A stretch of 64,000 nt of DNA from Capra hircus (taxonomy: Eukaryota; Chordata; Mammalia; Artiodactyla; Bovidae), in NCBI RefSeq assembly GCF_001704415.2, contig NC_030814.1:70239121-70303120 (forward strand), written 5' to 3'. Below, in pieces: positions 10,601-21,105 of the stretch (positions within the stretch are counted from its first letter, which is position 1; every line of letters starts with the position of its first letter). The notes under the pieces are model-generated. The model was not told the DNA's origin, made no database searches, and worked only from the letters and a program-made list of their open reading frames with translations. A program made the translations under genes and the position numbers.

Positions 10601-13600
10601 CCTTTGCTGTTTGCTTCTCTTCTTTTCACAGATATTTCAAAGGCCTCCTGAGACAGCCATTTTGCTTTTTTGCATTTCTCTGCTTGGAAATAAAATGGTA
10701 TGCATATCATATAGTGTGACCATATAATTTATTATGTAACCAGAGCTTTTGAGAGTAAAAGGGGCAGCTAAAATAATTATTTTCCAACATCTGGCTTAAA
10801 CTGGAACTGTCCCAGTGAATCAGGAAGTATAGTCCCCCTAATATGACATAACACCTCAGTTAGGGTCTGTGGAGCATCTTGTAATTGAATACATTAATAT
10901 TCCTGTGGAGAAACATATGAACGGAAAATAAGTAGCCTTCTGTCAGTCTTAGGGCAAGTTTTACCACCAAAGGAGTTATGAAAGAAATGTTTTTTCATTT
11001 TTAGAGTTTTTTAGATTTTGAAATTGAGGCTAGGAGAGAGGGGGTTGGGGTTGGAGGAGGGGATGGCAGAGCTGTTCCCCACCCAGTAGAGGGCAGAAGG
11101 TTTGGGGACTTGGATTTTCAGCAGCTGACTGTGCCAGCACCCCAGTGCCCAGAGCTTGGGGTGGTATTTTGTCTTCCTTGAAGTGAAACAGGAAAATGAA
11201 ATGGGGTTCATTTTGTTTAAGGTGGGAAAATGTGGGTCACTATTATTTTCTATCTCGAAAATTCAGTTCCTGCTTGTTAGCGCAGGACTGTCTAGTTGTG
11301 AAGTTGGAAAATGGAGGGAGAGGAATCTGAGGACCCCTCTATCCTTAAAGGGAGGAGAGGTGGGGTGAAGGGAGGCATGTGTACAGATGCCCCAGTGTTC
11401 TTTCCTGATCCTGAACTGCATCGGGTACACTTGCATCCCGTGCACTCCTCAGGCCTTCTCTTCTGAACATTCACTTCCCTCCATAAGCAAGAACTCACCC
11501 CTCCACACCTCCACCCTCTCTGCTGGAAAAAGGAATAAACGTGTGGCTCTTTGGCCATTGCTGTCCATCTATGACCAGAGGGCCTTCTCCAGCTTGGGCA
11601 GCTTCATGGTCTCTGATCCTACATCCCATGGCCTTGCTTAGCACTTTCTACTTTGTCCTATACCCACCCAGCCAACCCCTCTCTGGCCCATACATTCTTT
11701 ATAACTGCAAAATACCTGCTTAATGAAACAATTATTGCTGTCTTGAGAACAAAGAGAAAGAACATTTTTATTTGAAAATGCTCTTACTATTTAGAGAAGT
11801 GGTTCTCAACTGGTGGCAATTTTGGGCCTCAGGGAACATTTGGCAATGCCTGGAGATATTTTTGGTTGTCAACACTGGGACAGAGGTGCTACTGGTGTTT
11901 ACTGGTAGAGGCCAGGGTACTGCTTAAACATCCTGCAAAGCATAGGACAAAGCCCTCCACAACAAATAATTATCTAGCCTCAAATGTCAATAGCGCCCAG
12001 GCTGGAAACCCTGATTTAGAGTATTTTGGCAAATATTGTTACACTTGTGTTATTTCCACTTGTGTTATTGTGTAAGAAGCTTGGACTTTGAGGTCAGACT
12101 CCCTGGATTAGAATCCTGACTTCCCGCTTCCTGGTAATTCCCCTCTCTGTCTTCGTCTCCCCATTTGTAAATTGGGATGAGAGTATATCTATGCCATTGG
12201 GTGATTGTCACCACTGAGGGAGCTGATACCTGTAAAGTGCCCCGTGTTGTTGCTGCCTGTTTGCCCAACATCCTGAAGACTAGGCAGCAGTGACCTGAAC
12301 CCCGGGTCACCTGACTTCCGAACTCACTCACAGTCTGCTCTTCTAGCTACTCTTTCCTCCCATAACATTTTCAGGGGAAAGGAACTTTGACATTTGAGCT
12401 TGTCCTGGAGGGATGGGATTCTTCTCGCTGGCCATGAGAGGCCCCACTTGTGATATCACACAGAGTCCCTCCCATGTGTTTGTGTAAAGAATCAAGAGGA
12501 TTGGGGCGAGAGTCTGGGTCTAAAAACAGAGGGGGAGAAAATCCCGTGAATAGTAATAATGGAAAGAATAGAATATAAAGCTTGCACACAGCATATTCTC
12601 ACTTAGGTCTTGTGGATATACTGTTACCTCTGATCACTGGAATTGATTTCACTTTCTTCTTTCTTTGCTGTTGTGTTCAGTCGCTAAGTCCCATCCAGCT
12701 CTTTTCGACCCCATGGACTGTAGCACAGCAGGCTTCCTTCACCATCTACTAGAGTCCGCCCAAACTCATGTCCATTGAGTCAGTGATGCTATATAACCAT
12801 CTTATCCTCTGCCACCCCCTTCTCCTTTTGCCTTCAGTTTTCCAATGAATCGGCTCTTCACATCAGGTGGCCGAAGTATTGGAATTTCAGTTTGAGTATC
12901 AGTCCTTCCAATGAATATTCAGGATTAATTTATTTTAGGATTGACAAGTTTTATCTCCTTGCAGTCCAAGGAACTCAAGAATCTTCTCCATCACCGCAAT
13001 TCAAAAGCATCAGTTCTTCAGTGCTTAGCCTTTTTTATGTTTCAACTCTCACATCCATACATGACTACTGGAAAAACCATAGCTTTGACTAAACGGCTAT
13101 CACTTTGTCAGCAAAGTGATGTCTCTGCTTTTTACTACACTGTCTAGGTTTGTCATAGCTTTCCTTCCGAGGAGCAAGTGTCTTTTGATTTTATGGCTGA
13201 AGTTATCGTCTGCAGTGAACTTGGAGCCCAAGAAAATAAAATCTGATTTCCACTTTTTACCCCTCTATTTGCCATGAAGTGATGGGACCGGATGTCATGA
13301 TCTTCATTTTTTGAATGTTGAGTTTCAAGCCAGCTTTTTCACTCTCCTCTCTCACCCTCATCAAGAGGCTCTTTAGATCCTCTTCATTTTCTGTCATTAG
13401 AGTGGTATCAACTGCATATCTGAATTTGATATTTCTCTCAGCAGTCTTGATTTTAGCTTGTGATTCATCCAGCCCAGTGTTTCAGCTGATGTACTCTGCA
13501 TAGAAGTTAAGTAAGCAGGGTGACAATATACAGCCTTGATGTACTCCTTTCCCAATTTGGAACCAGTCCATTGTTCCATGTACGGTTCTAACTGTTGATT

Positions 13601-16600
13601 CTTGACCTGCATATGGATTTCTCATGTGGCAGGAAAGGTGGTCTGGTATTCCCATCTCTTTAAAAATTTTCCAGAGTTTGTTGTGATCCACACAATATTC
13701 AGCCTGGCAGCAACAGAAGCAATGTGGAGGCCTGATGCAGCGTTATCCTTGAAGGAAACCAGTTACTTGGTAGCAGATGGATTGCCTTGGACCTCTTCCA
13801 CCCTGGAAGGGACAGTATTTTATCTTGGCTGAAACTGACACATATTCTGAGTAAGAACTGTCTTTGCTGCCTGTGGAGCCTTAGTCAGCACTACTAAGGG
13901 CTTATAAACTGATTCATCAACATGATTTATGATCCTAAATTGGGTGTCTGATTAGAGAGGGAATTTAAATATCAGAAGTGCTTTGAGGGACTTCCCTGGC
14001 AGGTCCAGTGTTTAGAATTCCATGCTACAACTGCAAGGGCATGGGTTCAATCCTTACTTAGGGGACTAAGATCCCACATGCCATGTGGCCAAAAACACAC
14101 ACACACACACAAACAAAAAGCTGTGAAAGTGGAGTTATTTAAAATTTATTTCCAATTTTGCAATTTTGATACTCTATTAGTAGATGTTTTAACACTGAAT
14201 ATGCTTCTTTAAATGTGAGACCTGACACCATTTCTCCATACCTTCAGCCTTGCAGCCTAACAATGACTTAAGGTACTATGTTGGCTTGTCCGTCTGACAG
14301 CCAGTGACATTGCTGGTTCACTTTAAGTTTCTGTGACATTGTTGGTTCACTTTAAGTTTCTATGTCTTAAAACGAATTTTCACCGGCACCCCCAGCTCCA
14401 CAAAGGTTTTGCTTCAAAGTCACACCTTCAATTTGCCTTGTAAATCATCTATTAAATCATTGCCAAAAATGTTGAACTGAATAGAAGTGAGAAGAGTTCG
14501 ACAGCGTTATGTTTGAGATCTCACTGTGTGCTATAAAAGGTGCTTTCCAACTCTGCAACTTTAATGATTTCCAACTTTCCAACTCTAATAACTTGAAACC
14601 ATAATGTGTTTGGATTTCCACAGAATAAAGATCATAAATTTGGTCACACACACAGAAAAGTGGGTTGGCTACTGCAAAATTGCTTTCCTTGTAGTGGCTG
14701 GCATGGTTTTATCAGACAGGTTACTAAACAAACATTGAGGAGGCCATTCCTTATAGGATGGTTTAAGATAATATTTCTCAGTTCAGTTCAGTTCAGTCGC
14801 TCAGTCGTGTCCAACTCTTTGCGACCCCATGAATCGCAGCACGCCAGGCCTCCCTGTCCATCACCAACTCCCGGAGTTCACTCAGACTCGCGTCCATTGA
14901 GTCAGTGATGCCATCCAGCCATGTCATCCTCAGTTGTCCCCTTCTTCTCCTGCCCCCAATCCCTCCCAGCATCAGAGTCTTTTCCAATGAGTCAACTCTT
15001 CGCATGAGGTGGCCAAAGTACTGGAGTTTCAGCTTTAGCATCATTCCTTCCAAAGAAATCCCAGGGTTGATCTCATTCAGAATGGACTGGTTAATATTTC
15101 TAGGAGAGCTGAAACTGTAATTAGGTCTCGGTTTGGTGACATGAGGCTTAGCATAAGTGACTCCATTTGGAGCCTGTTGTCTTGTTTTTAACACAAAGTA
15201 AATGTGTTTGGGAACCTCAGCTTAATCTTTACAGTAACTACAGAAGGCACTGATTTATCCCTTCCATTTTTCAAATGAGGAAACTTCAGCCCTGGGTGGT
15301 TCTGGAGTGACTTTGAAGTTGTCCTAGGTTGATGGGAGAGCCCAGGTCTAAAGTGACACATGGGCACAACTGTGACAGGGGAAGGGAAAGCACATGTTGA
15401 GGCTACTGCATGCTCGGAACTGTGATACTTAAACTAGAGTGTGTGCACTGTGGGTATGTGTACATGAGTCTTTGATCCCTGAATACTGAGGGAGATGGAC
15501 CCTGTCCTGTGAGATGGCACAGAGGCTCCCATCCAAATGGGATGGGATTGATGACCCATCAATGACCACATCCCTTGCCTTCTTCAACTTCACTTCTCCT
15601 GAGCCAGAAGCAGATGGCAGCTGAGCAAGAGAAGGTAGGGGCAGAGTTCCAGGCTCTGCGGGCCTTCCTGGTGGAGCAGGAGGGTCGGCTCCTAGGCCGC
15701 CTGGAGGAGCTGTCCCGGGAGGTGACACAGAAGCAGAATGAGAACTTGGCCCAGCTTGGGGATGAGATTGCCCAGCTCTCCAAGCTCAGCAGTCAGATCC
15801 AGGAGACAACTTGCAAGCCTGATCTTGACTTTCTCCAGGTGAGTCTGGGTTGGCCAGGGGTATGAGTCATTAATTTTAAGGCAGGAAGTTTGAATTTATC
15901 CCTCCCACTTTTCAAATGAGAATACAGCAGCGAGAACAGAATTAGTTTAGTAGAAACACACAATCTGGAGCCAAAGGGTATTGAAGAGAAAAGCCCTGAT
16001 TTTCCTGGTGTTAGCAGTCTAAAAGGATGTGATTTAAATTTTTCTTGACCATGATCCACAATAGTATATCTTACAATGCATTCTATTATATATATGTGTG
16101 TGTGAAAAAAGTCTCAGAAAATAACACCTGTACTACATGTGATGCACTTTAATGTTTTCTATTCTATCATATGTCCGTCTAAAATAAATAGTCACAATCC
16201 ACTAATTAAACTTCACAAGTCACAAATGGACAAATGGATCAAGAGAGGTCATTTAAGGGAGTTCCCTGGTGGTTAGGACTCATGCTTTCACACAGATCAG
16301 GGAAATAAGATCCCACAAGCCATGCAGCGCCACCCCCCCAAAAAAGAATGGTCATTTAAAAGGCACTGGTCTAAGAATTTTTTTCACCTTGTTTTGTGGA
16401 CATGACTGAGCAGCTAACACTTTATGTCCCTGGATATGTTCCAGTGTTTCCTGGTTTACAGTCTATGCGAACTTGAATAGAATTTGTATCTTGCTGTTGT
16501 GTAAAAATTGTATAAATCTTAATTATGTTGGATTGGTTCACAGTGCTTTTCAGATCTATTATATCCTTCTACTTATCTGTCTATTCATTTTATTAATTTT

Positions 16601-19600
16601 TGAGAGTCTGATATTGAAACTTCAACTAAAAATCTTATCTACTTAAAAAATAATTGTGATATATAGTGGAACTGTATGTAACTTTGTTCTGTATTTTCCA
16701 AGTCTCTGGTAAATGTGTTATCATACTTTCATCATTTAAAAAATAAAAAAGAAGAAAAATAATAACATATGGGGGAAAAAAGCACTGATCTGAGTGACCA
16801 GTTGTTGCATAGGGGCTGTCAGTTGTCTTGAAAGTGTTAGTCACTCAGTGATGTCCAACTCTTCGCAATCCCATGGACTATAGCCAGCCAGGCTCTTCAG
16901 TACAGGCAAGAATACTAGAGTGGGTTGCCATTTCCTTCCCCAGGGGATCTTCCCTACCCAGGGATCGAACCCAGGTCTCCGGCATTTTAGGCAGATTCTT
17001 TACTAGCCTCTAGAGAAGCCCCATCTGTTTTCTTAGGTGATGTTAAAAGCAGAAGAAACGTTGAGTCCTGGCACTTGTCTCCAGTGATGATTCTGTAATG
17101 ATGGGAGCAGTTGCAGAGGTGTGGGCAGGGTTGAGGGGTCTACCTTGTTGATGAGACATGCAGTGGTCTGCCATATGAGGAAGCTGTTGCCACATGGGGC
17201 CCATGCAAGCAGTGTGTGTGGGGGGGTAATGCATCTCTGTATTGCTTATTCCTCTGGAAGCAGGGCAAGGAACCAGTTTTATTTTCTCAAAGATGAATGC
17301 TGATTTGGTTTTCTCTCACCTTTCCTTCCAGGAATTCAAAAATACACTAAGCAGGTGAGTGGACCTAATAATACCTGAGGCCTGTCTAAGGTGGCTCTTC
17401 TCTTCTACTGTGCTTCCTCTTGTCATTCCCCATCCTGACTTCTCACCTCCTGTTCCCCTCACCAACTTACCTGAGTACCTTCTGAGGCAAGCATCTGCCT
17501 GCCTGGCCTGGTATTCGGCACAGGGTCAGGCTCTTCTTTTCACCTTTCTTTACCCAGAGGACCTCACTATGCTCTCAAGCCCAGTGGGAGTGGGACAGTG
17601 GTGGTGGGCCTTCTTCAGGGTCCTTGTCCTGCAGGTGCAGCAATGTGCCTGCCCCCAAGCCGACCACAGTCTCTTCTGAGATGAAGAATAAAGTCTGGAA
17701 TGCTTCCCTCAAGACCTTTGTCTTAAAGGGGCTGCTCAAGAAGTTCAAAGGTAGGGGCCTGTGTGGGGGGCTGGGCCTTGCAGGCTTGGTGTTGGTGGTT
17801 TAGGGTTCTAAGGATGTGCCTTTCCAGAAACTGTGTGATAAAACAGGAACTAGTGTGTCTCTCAAAGCCAGATTGGTTCGGGCAGTTAGTGGTGGCCAAT
17901 TTATTTAGAACCCCCATCCCTACCCCAGGACACAAAGCTTCAACTGAAGACAGATGGAGTCGAGGGTGATTAGGGGCAGAAAGAAGGATGAGGAAGGAGA
18001 GCTCAGCTCAGAATGGCTCCAGACAAAAGAGGGGGAAGTGGGAGAGGTAGTTAGACTACTGTCCCCTTTCTACCCTTGTGCTTGGCCCAGTACCTGCCTG
18101 TCATCTCTAGGTTATCTGGGGAGTGAGTGAGTCAGTGGGGCTTACAAGTCAAGAGATGGTGTCACTGTCATTGCCAGATAGAAATTTTCCATGTCATTCA
18201 TGCACAACCTGCTCTGTTTCTTCTCTTCAGAGGATCTTCGGGGAGAGCTGGAGAAAGAGGAAAAAGGTACGATGGTTGTTGTGACAGTGAGTACCTGTCA
18301 TTTGGCAATGTGGAGATACAGTAACTGTCTCTCTGGGCTATGTGCCTGGTTGGTTCCTTCTGCCCACCTACCTAAGCAACTCTGCCATCAGCTGTCCTTT
18401 CTCCCTTATCCTCATAATTATGATTCCTTCAGGTCACAGTGGGGCCCATAGGCCTATAAAGCTATGGGTCATTCCAGAGTAGGAGTGCCCTGCACCTTGG
18501 GTCATTTAGATCTGGAAGTGCTTGTCAGTCGCCTGGACAAAACTCTCTTCCCTGTTTCTACTCCCAGACAGATGGAGACCTCTTCTGGGGACAGGGGTTG
18601 TGTGCTGGGTCAGGGGTCAGACTGAAATCAGGAAGGGAAGCAGTTATTATTCTTGCAGAGTTCTGGGGTGAGTGGGATCTAACCCCAGTGGACTGGGAAA
18701 GTGGGGAGGGGAAGGCACATATTCCTGATGCTGATGACTAAGCTAAGTCATATCTTACCTAGTAAGCCGAGTCAGACTATGTCCTCCTCTGCTCAAGACT
18801 CTGTGACAGCCCTGCCTCTCCCTCTCACTCAGTAAGGGTTGGGGTCCTCGCTCTGGTCTTCAAGGTCTCATGAAATCTAGCCTCACTGTATACTCTTCCC
18901 CTGGTTCACTCTGTGCAGTCACACATGAACTTGCTGCTCCTGGAATGCAGCAGGAGCACGCAGCTACCTCAGGGCCTTTGCACTGCACTGGCTGTGCCAG
19001 GGCCTGGAACACCCTTCCCCCAGACAGCCACCTATCTGGCTTTCTCATCTCCTTGATGTCTGTGCTCATATGCACATTTTCGGTAAGGACTTTTCTGGCC
19101 CGTCTAGTTGAAATTACAGCCTGCTCTCCTGATCCCTTTCTCATTTATTGTCTCTCCTCCTTCTCCCCATAGAAAGGAAGCTGCAGGAGGGCAGGGATAT
19201 TCCTCTGTGGGATTCACAGGGCCTAGAACAGACCTGGAACATAGTAGTACTTACAGCAAGTGTGCGTATTTTAACTTTTCATTATGGAAGGTTTCAAACA
19301 TACACTAAAGTAGAGAGAAGAGCATAACAAGTATTATGTACTTATCATACACCTTCTGCTGCTGCTGCTGCTGCTGCTAAGTCGCTTCAGTCGTGTCCAG
19401 CTCTGTGCAGCTCCATAGACAGCAGCCCACCAGGCTCCCCTGTCCCTGGGATTCTCCAGGCAAGAACACTGGAGTGGGTTGCCGTTGCCTTCTCCATGCA
19501 TGAAAGTGAAAGGTGAAAGTGGAGTCGCTCAGTCATGTCCGACCCTCAGCGACCCCATGGACTGCAGCCTTCCAGGCTCCTCCATCCATGCGATTTTCCA

Positions 19601-20692
19601 GGCAAGAGTACTGGAGTGGGGTGCCATTGCCTTCTCCGTCATATACCTTCAGCAATTATCAACTCATGACTAGTATTTTTCATAAACATTCCTACCTACT
19701 TCTTGCCACTGGATTATTTTGAAGCAAATCATAGATAACTGTGATATCATATATATCATTTCATATATATCTCAGTGTGCTGTCTCTAAAGAGACATTTA
19801 AAAAAGCATAAACAGGAAACCATCGTTATAAATAAAAAATTAATGATTCTTTCCAGTATCTAGTGTCCAAAATTCCCAAGTGTCTTTTTGCTATAAAATA
19901 CAGTTTAATAATACATATATGTTTTAAGTAAAATTTTACATAGTATCACAAAGGTACTACAATATCAAAGAAAACTTTATGGAAAAACTTTTCCATAAAT
20001 TATGATACAAGTGCTTTAAATTGGATTCATCGATTTGAATTGAGATCCAAATCAAGCCCATAAACTGTAGTCGTGTGATTTCAACATATACTTATCTGAG
20101 GGGACAGTGGGGCGAGGGGAGCTGCATGAGAAGTCTTCTCTCTGTCTCCCCACCTCCCCTAAACCACCCATCTTCCGCAGTGGAGCTGACCTTGGACCCC
20201 GACACGGCCAACCCCCGCCTCATCCTCTCTTTGGATCTTAAGAGCGTGCGCCTTGGACAACAAGCCCAGGACCTACCCAGCCACCCGCGCCGCTTCGACA
20301 CCAACACACGAGTTCTGGCTTCCTGCGGTTTCTCTTCTGGGAGGCACCACTGGGAAGTGGAAGTGGGCTCCAAGGACGGCTGGGCCTTCGGCGTGGCCCG
20401 TGAGAGCGTGCGCCGCAAGGGTCTCACGCCCTTCACCCCGGAGGAGGGCGTCTGGGCGCTGCAGCTCAACAACGGGCAGTACTGGGCGGTGACCAGCCCT
20501 GAACGGACGCCCCTCAGCTGTGGGCACCTGTCCCGCGTGCGGGTCGCCCTGGACCTGGAGGTGGGGGCTGTGTCCTTCTACGCTGCAGAGGACATGCGTC
20601 ACATCTATACCTTCCGCGTCAACTTCCAAGAGCGCGTGTTCCCTCTTTTCTCTGTCTGCTCCACCGGCACCTACTTAAGAATCTGGCCTTGA
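7151..20692 (+). CDS. TRIM7: TRIM7, E3 ubiquitin ligase (complete, seven coding exons)
   Basis: Coding exons are 7151-7657, 8540-8635, 15608-15838, 17332-17354, 17635-17750, 18231-18266 and 20181-20692. They total 1521 nt, or 506 residues plus stop. Every intron is GT/AG and all junctions keep frame. The RING finger is C29, C32, C44, H46, C49, C52, C77, C80. B-box 2 is C125, H128, C136, D139, C144, C147, H153, H156. The coiled coil spans roughly 170-280 and PRY-SPRY 337-506 (LDPDTANP, WEVEVG 394-399). Near-identity to human TRIM7 (511 residues, from memory) fixes the identity; the shortfall appears to lie in the RING/B-box exon. The protein, also known as glycogenin-interacting protein, ubiquitinates substrates, and its SPRY domain is reported to recognise C-terminal glutamine. 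The N378-R380 pair corresponds to residues described in that pocket. The start matches the conserved MAAVGPRTGPG. I see no lesion. Confidence 0.97.
8540..8635 (+). CDS. TRIM7: TRIM7 coding exon 2 (start of coiled coil)
   Basis: A 96-nt exon, the standard size for this TRIM-family exon, encoding residues 170-201. It begins ELLESRLK after the acceptor CTCCTGCAG and ends SKELL before GTGAGA. Leu, Glu and Lys spacing suits a coiled coil. Confidence 0.96.
8765..10690 (-). mobile_element. BovB (RTE) copy, about 1.9 kb, in TRIM7 intron 2
   Basis: Antisense to TRIM7. From its 3' end (cagttcagttcagtcgctcag) it runs back through the RT C-terminus and the LMAESEEELNSLL segment next to the YADD region (about 9520) to linker sequence before the RT domain (DITHLEP-like and KRREANSKGEKERY, about 10300-10620). 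The frame is broken by stops and shifts. There is no endonuclease part, so it is 5'-truncated. Confidence 0.93.
10691..11788. other. TRIM7 intron 2, no recognised element
   Basis: Intronic, mostly single-copy. Its small open frames have no splice sites or family resemblance. Confidence 0.5.
11797..12013 (+). mobile_element. MER20 (hAT-Charlie) DNA transposon with 8-bp target duplication
   Basis: A non-autonomous 217-bp element (tggttctcaac at the left, acatttggcaatg, attatctagcctc, aaaccctg at the right). It is flanked by exact 8-bp repeats ATTTAGAG at 11789-11796 and 12014-12021, as expected for hAT insertion. MER20 copies act as enhancers or insulators in the placental-mammal endometrium; whether this one does is unknown. 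Confidence 0.88.
12068..12245 (+). repeat. MIR SINE
   Basis: Matches the MIR order: aggtcagactccctgg, then attagaatcctgac, then the core end catttgtaaattggga and acctgtaaagtgcc. Ancient and diverged. Confidence 0.75.
12246..12666. other. TRIM7 intron 2, nothing recognised
   Basis: Intronic single-copy sequence between the MIR and the next BovB. Confidence 0.45.
12667..13696 (-). mobile_element. BovB (RTE) 3' half in TRIM7 intron 2
   Basis: Antisense to TRIM7. The frame is heavily decayed and the YADD region is no longer intact. The left end is gttcagtcgctaagtc and the right end stops at gttgtgatccacaca. Confidence 0.9.
13986..14113 (+). mobile_element. CHR-type SINE
   Basis: tRNA-derived head (gggacttccctggcaggtcc, then gggttcaatcc, then actaagatcccacatgcc) with an (AC)n tail at 14096-14110. 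Confidence 0.82.
14304..14361. repeat. 29-bp tandem duplication (two copies)
   Basis: The unit starting gtgacattgctggttcac occurs at 14304-14332 and 14333-14361 with one mismatch. It lies in TRIM7 intron 2. Confidence 0.85.
14779..15095 (-). mobile_element. BovB (RTE) 3' fragment in TRIM7 intron 2
   Basis: Antisense. The frame reads KLKLQYFGHLMRRVDSLEK, then RMTWLDGITDSMD, without a stop through most of the fragment, so this copy is younger than the other two in the intron. Cut off at about 15095. Confidence 0.92.
15096..15607. other. TRIM7 intron 2 end
   Basis: Single-copy intronic DNA leading to the exon 3 acceptor. The pyrimidine-rich tract before 15608 is the only functional signal seen. 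Confidence 0.5.
15608..15838 (+). CDS. TRIM7: TRIM7 coding exon 3 (coiled coil)
   Basis: A 231-nt exon, again the standard TRIM size, for residues 202-278. It begins KQMAAEQEK and ends LDFLQ before GTGAGT. Leu/Glu-rich heptads run through LGRLEELSREV. Confidence 0.96.
16256..16345 (+). mobile_element. CHR-type SINE, partial
   Basis: gagttccctggtggtta head followed by aataagatcccacaagcc and a C then A run. It is in TRIM7 intron 3 and internally deleted. Confidence 0.75.
16376..16735 (-). repeat. Old L1 ORF2 fragment
   Basis: In reverse it matches part of L1 ORF2 (ggattggttcacagtgc, then tatatccttctactta, then tattgaaacttcaac). Diverged. In TRIM7 intron 3. Confidence 0.6.
16826..17024 (-). 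mobile_element. Bov-tA SINE
   Basis: Antisense in TRIM7 intron 3. Begins gtgttagtcactcagtg and ends in the tRNA-like head (gatcgaacccaggtctcc, then a decayed end near agaagcccc). Confidence 0.88.
17332..17354 (+). CDS. TRIM7: TRIM7 coding exon 4 (23-nt microexon)
   Basis: A 23-nt exon between TTTCCTTCCAG and GTGAGT. It encodes EFKNTLS plus the first two bases of an Arg codon completed by exon 5. Such 23-nt exons are typical of TRIM genes of this class, and it is far too short for ORF detection. Confidence 0.93.
17635..17750 (+). CDS. TRIM7: TRIM7 coding exon 5 (linker)
   Basis: 116 nt after the acceptor CCTGCAG. It finishes the split Arg codon and encodes CSNVPAPKPTT onward to LLKKFK, then the first base of a Glu codon. 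It joins the coiled coil to the SPRY domain. Confidence 0.94.
18231..18266 (+). CDS. TRIM7: TRIM7 coding exon 6 (36 nt)
   Basis: A 36-nt exon between TTCTCTTCAG and GTACGA. It completes the Glu codon and encodes DLRGELEKEEK plus the first base of a Val codon. The donor GTACGA is weaker than the other donors in the gene. Confidence 0.92.
18740..19265 (+). repeat. L2 (LINE2) 3' end
   Basis: Old L2 order visible: cagggcctttgcact, then cctggaacacccttcccc, then aggagggcaggga, then ggcctagaacagac and aacatagtag. It lies in TRIM7 intron 6. Confidence 0.72.
19357..19638 (-). mobile_element. Bov-A2 SINE with target duplication
   Basis: Starts with (CTG)n and aagtcgcttcagtcgtgtcc and contains two Bov-A monomers. 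It is flanked by TCATACACCTTC at 19345-19356 and TCATATACCTTC at 19639-19650, one mismatch. Antisense in TRIM7 intron 6. Confidence 0.9.
19651..20180. other. TRIM7 intron 6 end
   Basis: A/T-rich intronic DNA up to the exon 7 acceptor. No further feature is assigned. Confidence 0.5.
20181..20692 (+). CDS. TRIM7: TRIM7 coding exon 7 (PRY-SPRY) with stop
   Basis: Starts after TCTTCCGCAG, completes the Val codon and encodes VELTLDPDTANP to the C-terminal YLRIWP, with TGA at 20690-20692. This is the whole PRY-SPRY (B30.2) substrate-binding domain. An in-frame ATG at 20075 lies in the intron and is not the start. Confidence 0.97.
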
Positions 20693-21105
20693 GAGTGATT
20701 GCCCGGCCTCCTGGAGGGAGTAAACAGTCAAGGGTGAACTCCTCCCAATCTGGCTGCCCATGGGAAAGGTTGTTGCCCTCGGATGGAACCTCCTGGACAC
20801 TTTGGGTCTGTCTTTCTGACTGTTGCCCCAGGCTGCCTTAGAGGGGCTTCTGCAGACCACAACATCAAAGACATGAGATTGGGCTACTGAGGAAAAGGGC
20901 TCTAAGGTTAACTGAGCAGGGGAATATATGGCCTCAGGCTCTCCCTTCTGCCTCTTGCCTGTTGTCCTGGTGACGATTTGGCATGAACTGTAAGGAGGTG
21001 GAGGTGGATGAGAGGAGCCCAGCTCCATCAGATGTGCTTCCTATCACTACTCCAATTCAGCAGGACCTCTAGTTCCATGGAATAAAACCAAGCTCTGGCT
21101 GTGCA
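20693..21105 (+). terminator. TRIM7: TRIM7 3' UTR with poly(A) signal
   Basis: AATAAA at 21081-21086 lies 389 nt after the stop. It is the nearest canonical signal I see, so cleavage is expected about 10-30 nt downstream. Confidence 0.7.

Noticed and set aside
19357..19378. CTG repeats (also 23311, 37222, 38591) as disease-type expansions
   Set aside because: Each is the short reversed AGC tail of a Bov-A2 SINE outside coding sequence.
20075..20180. Upstream in-frame ATG extending TRIM7 exon 7
   Set aside because: The stretch lies before a clear CTTCCGCAG acceptor that joins exon 6 in frame to the conserved VELTLDP start. The extension is intronic.
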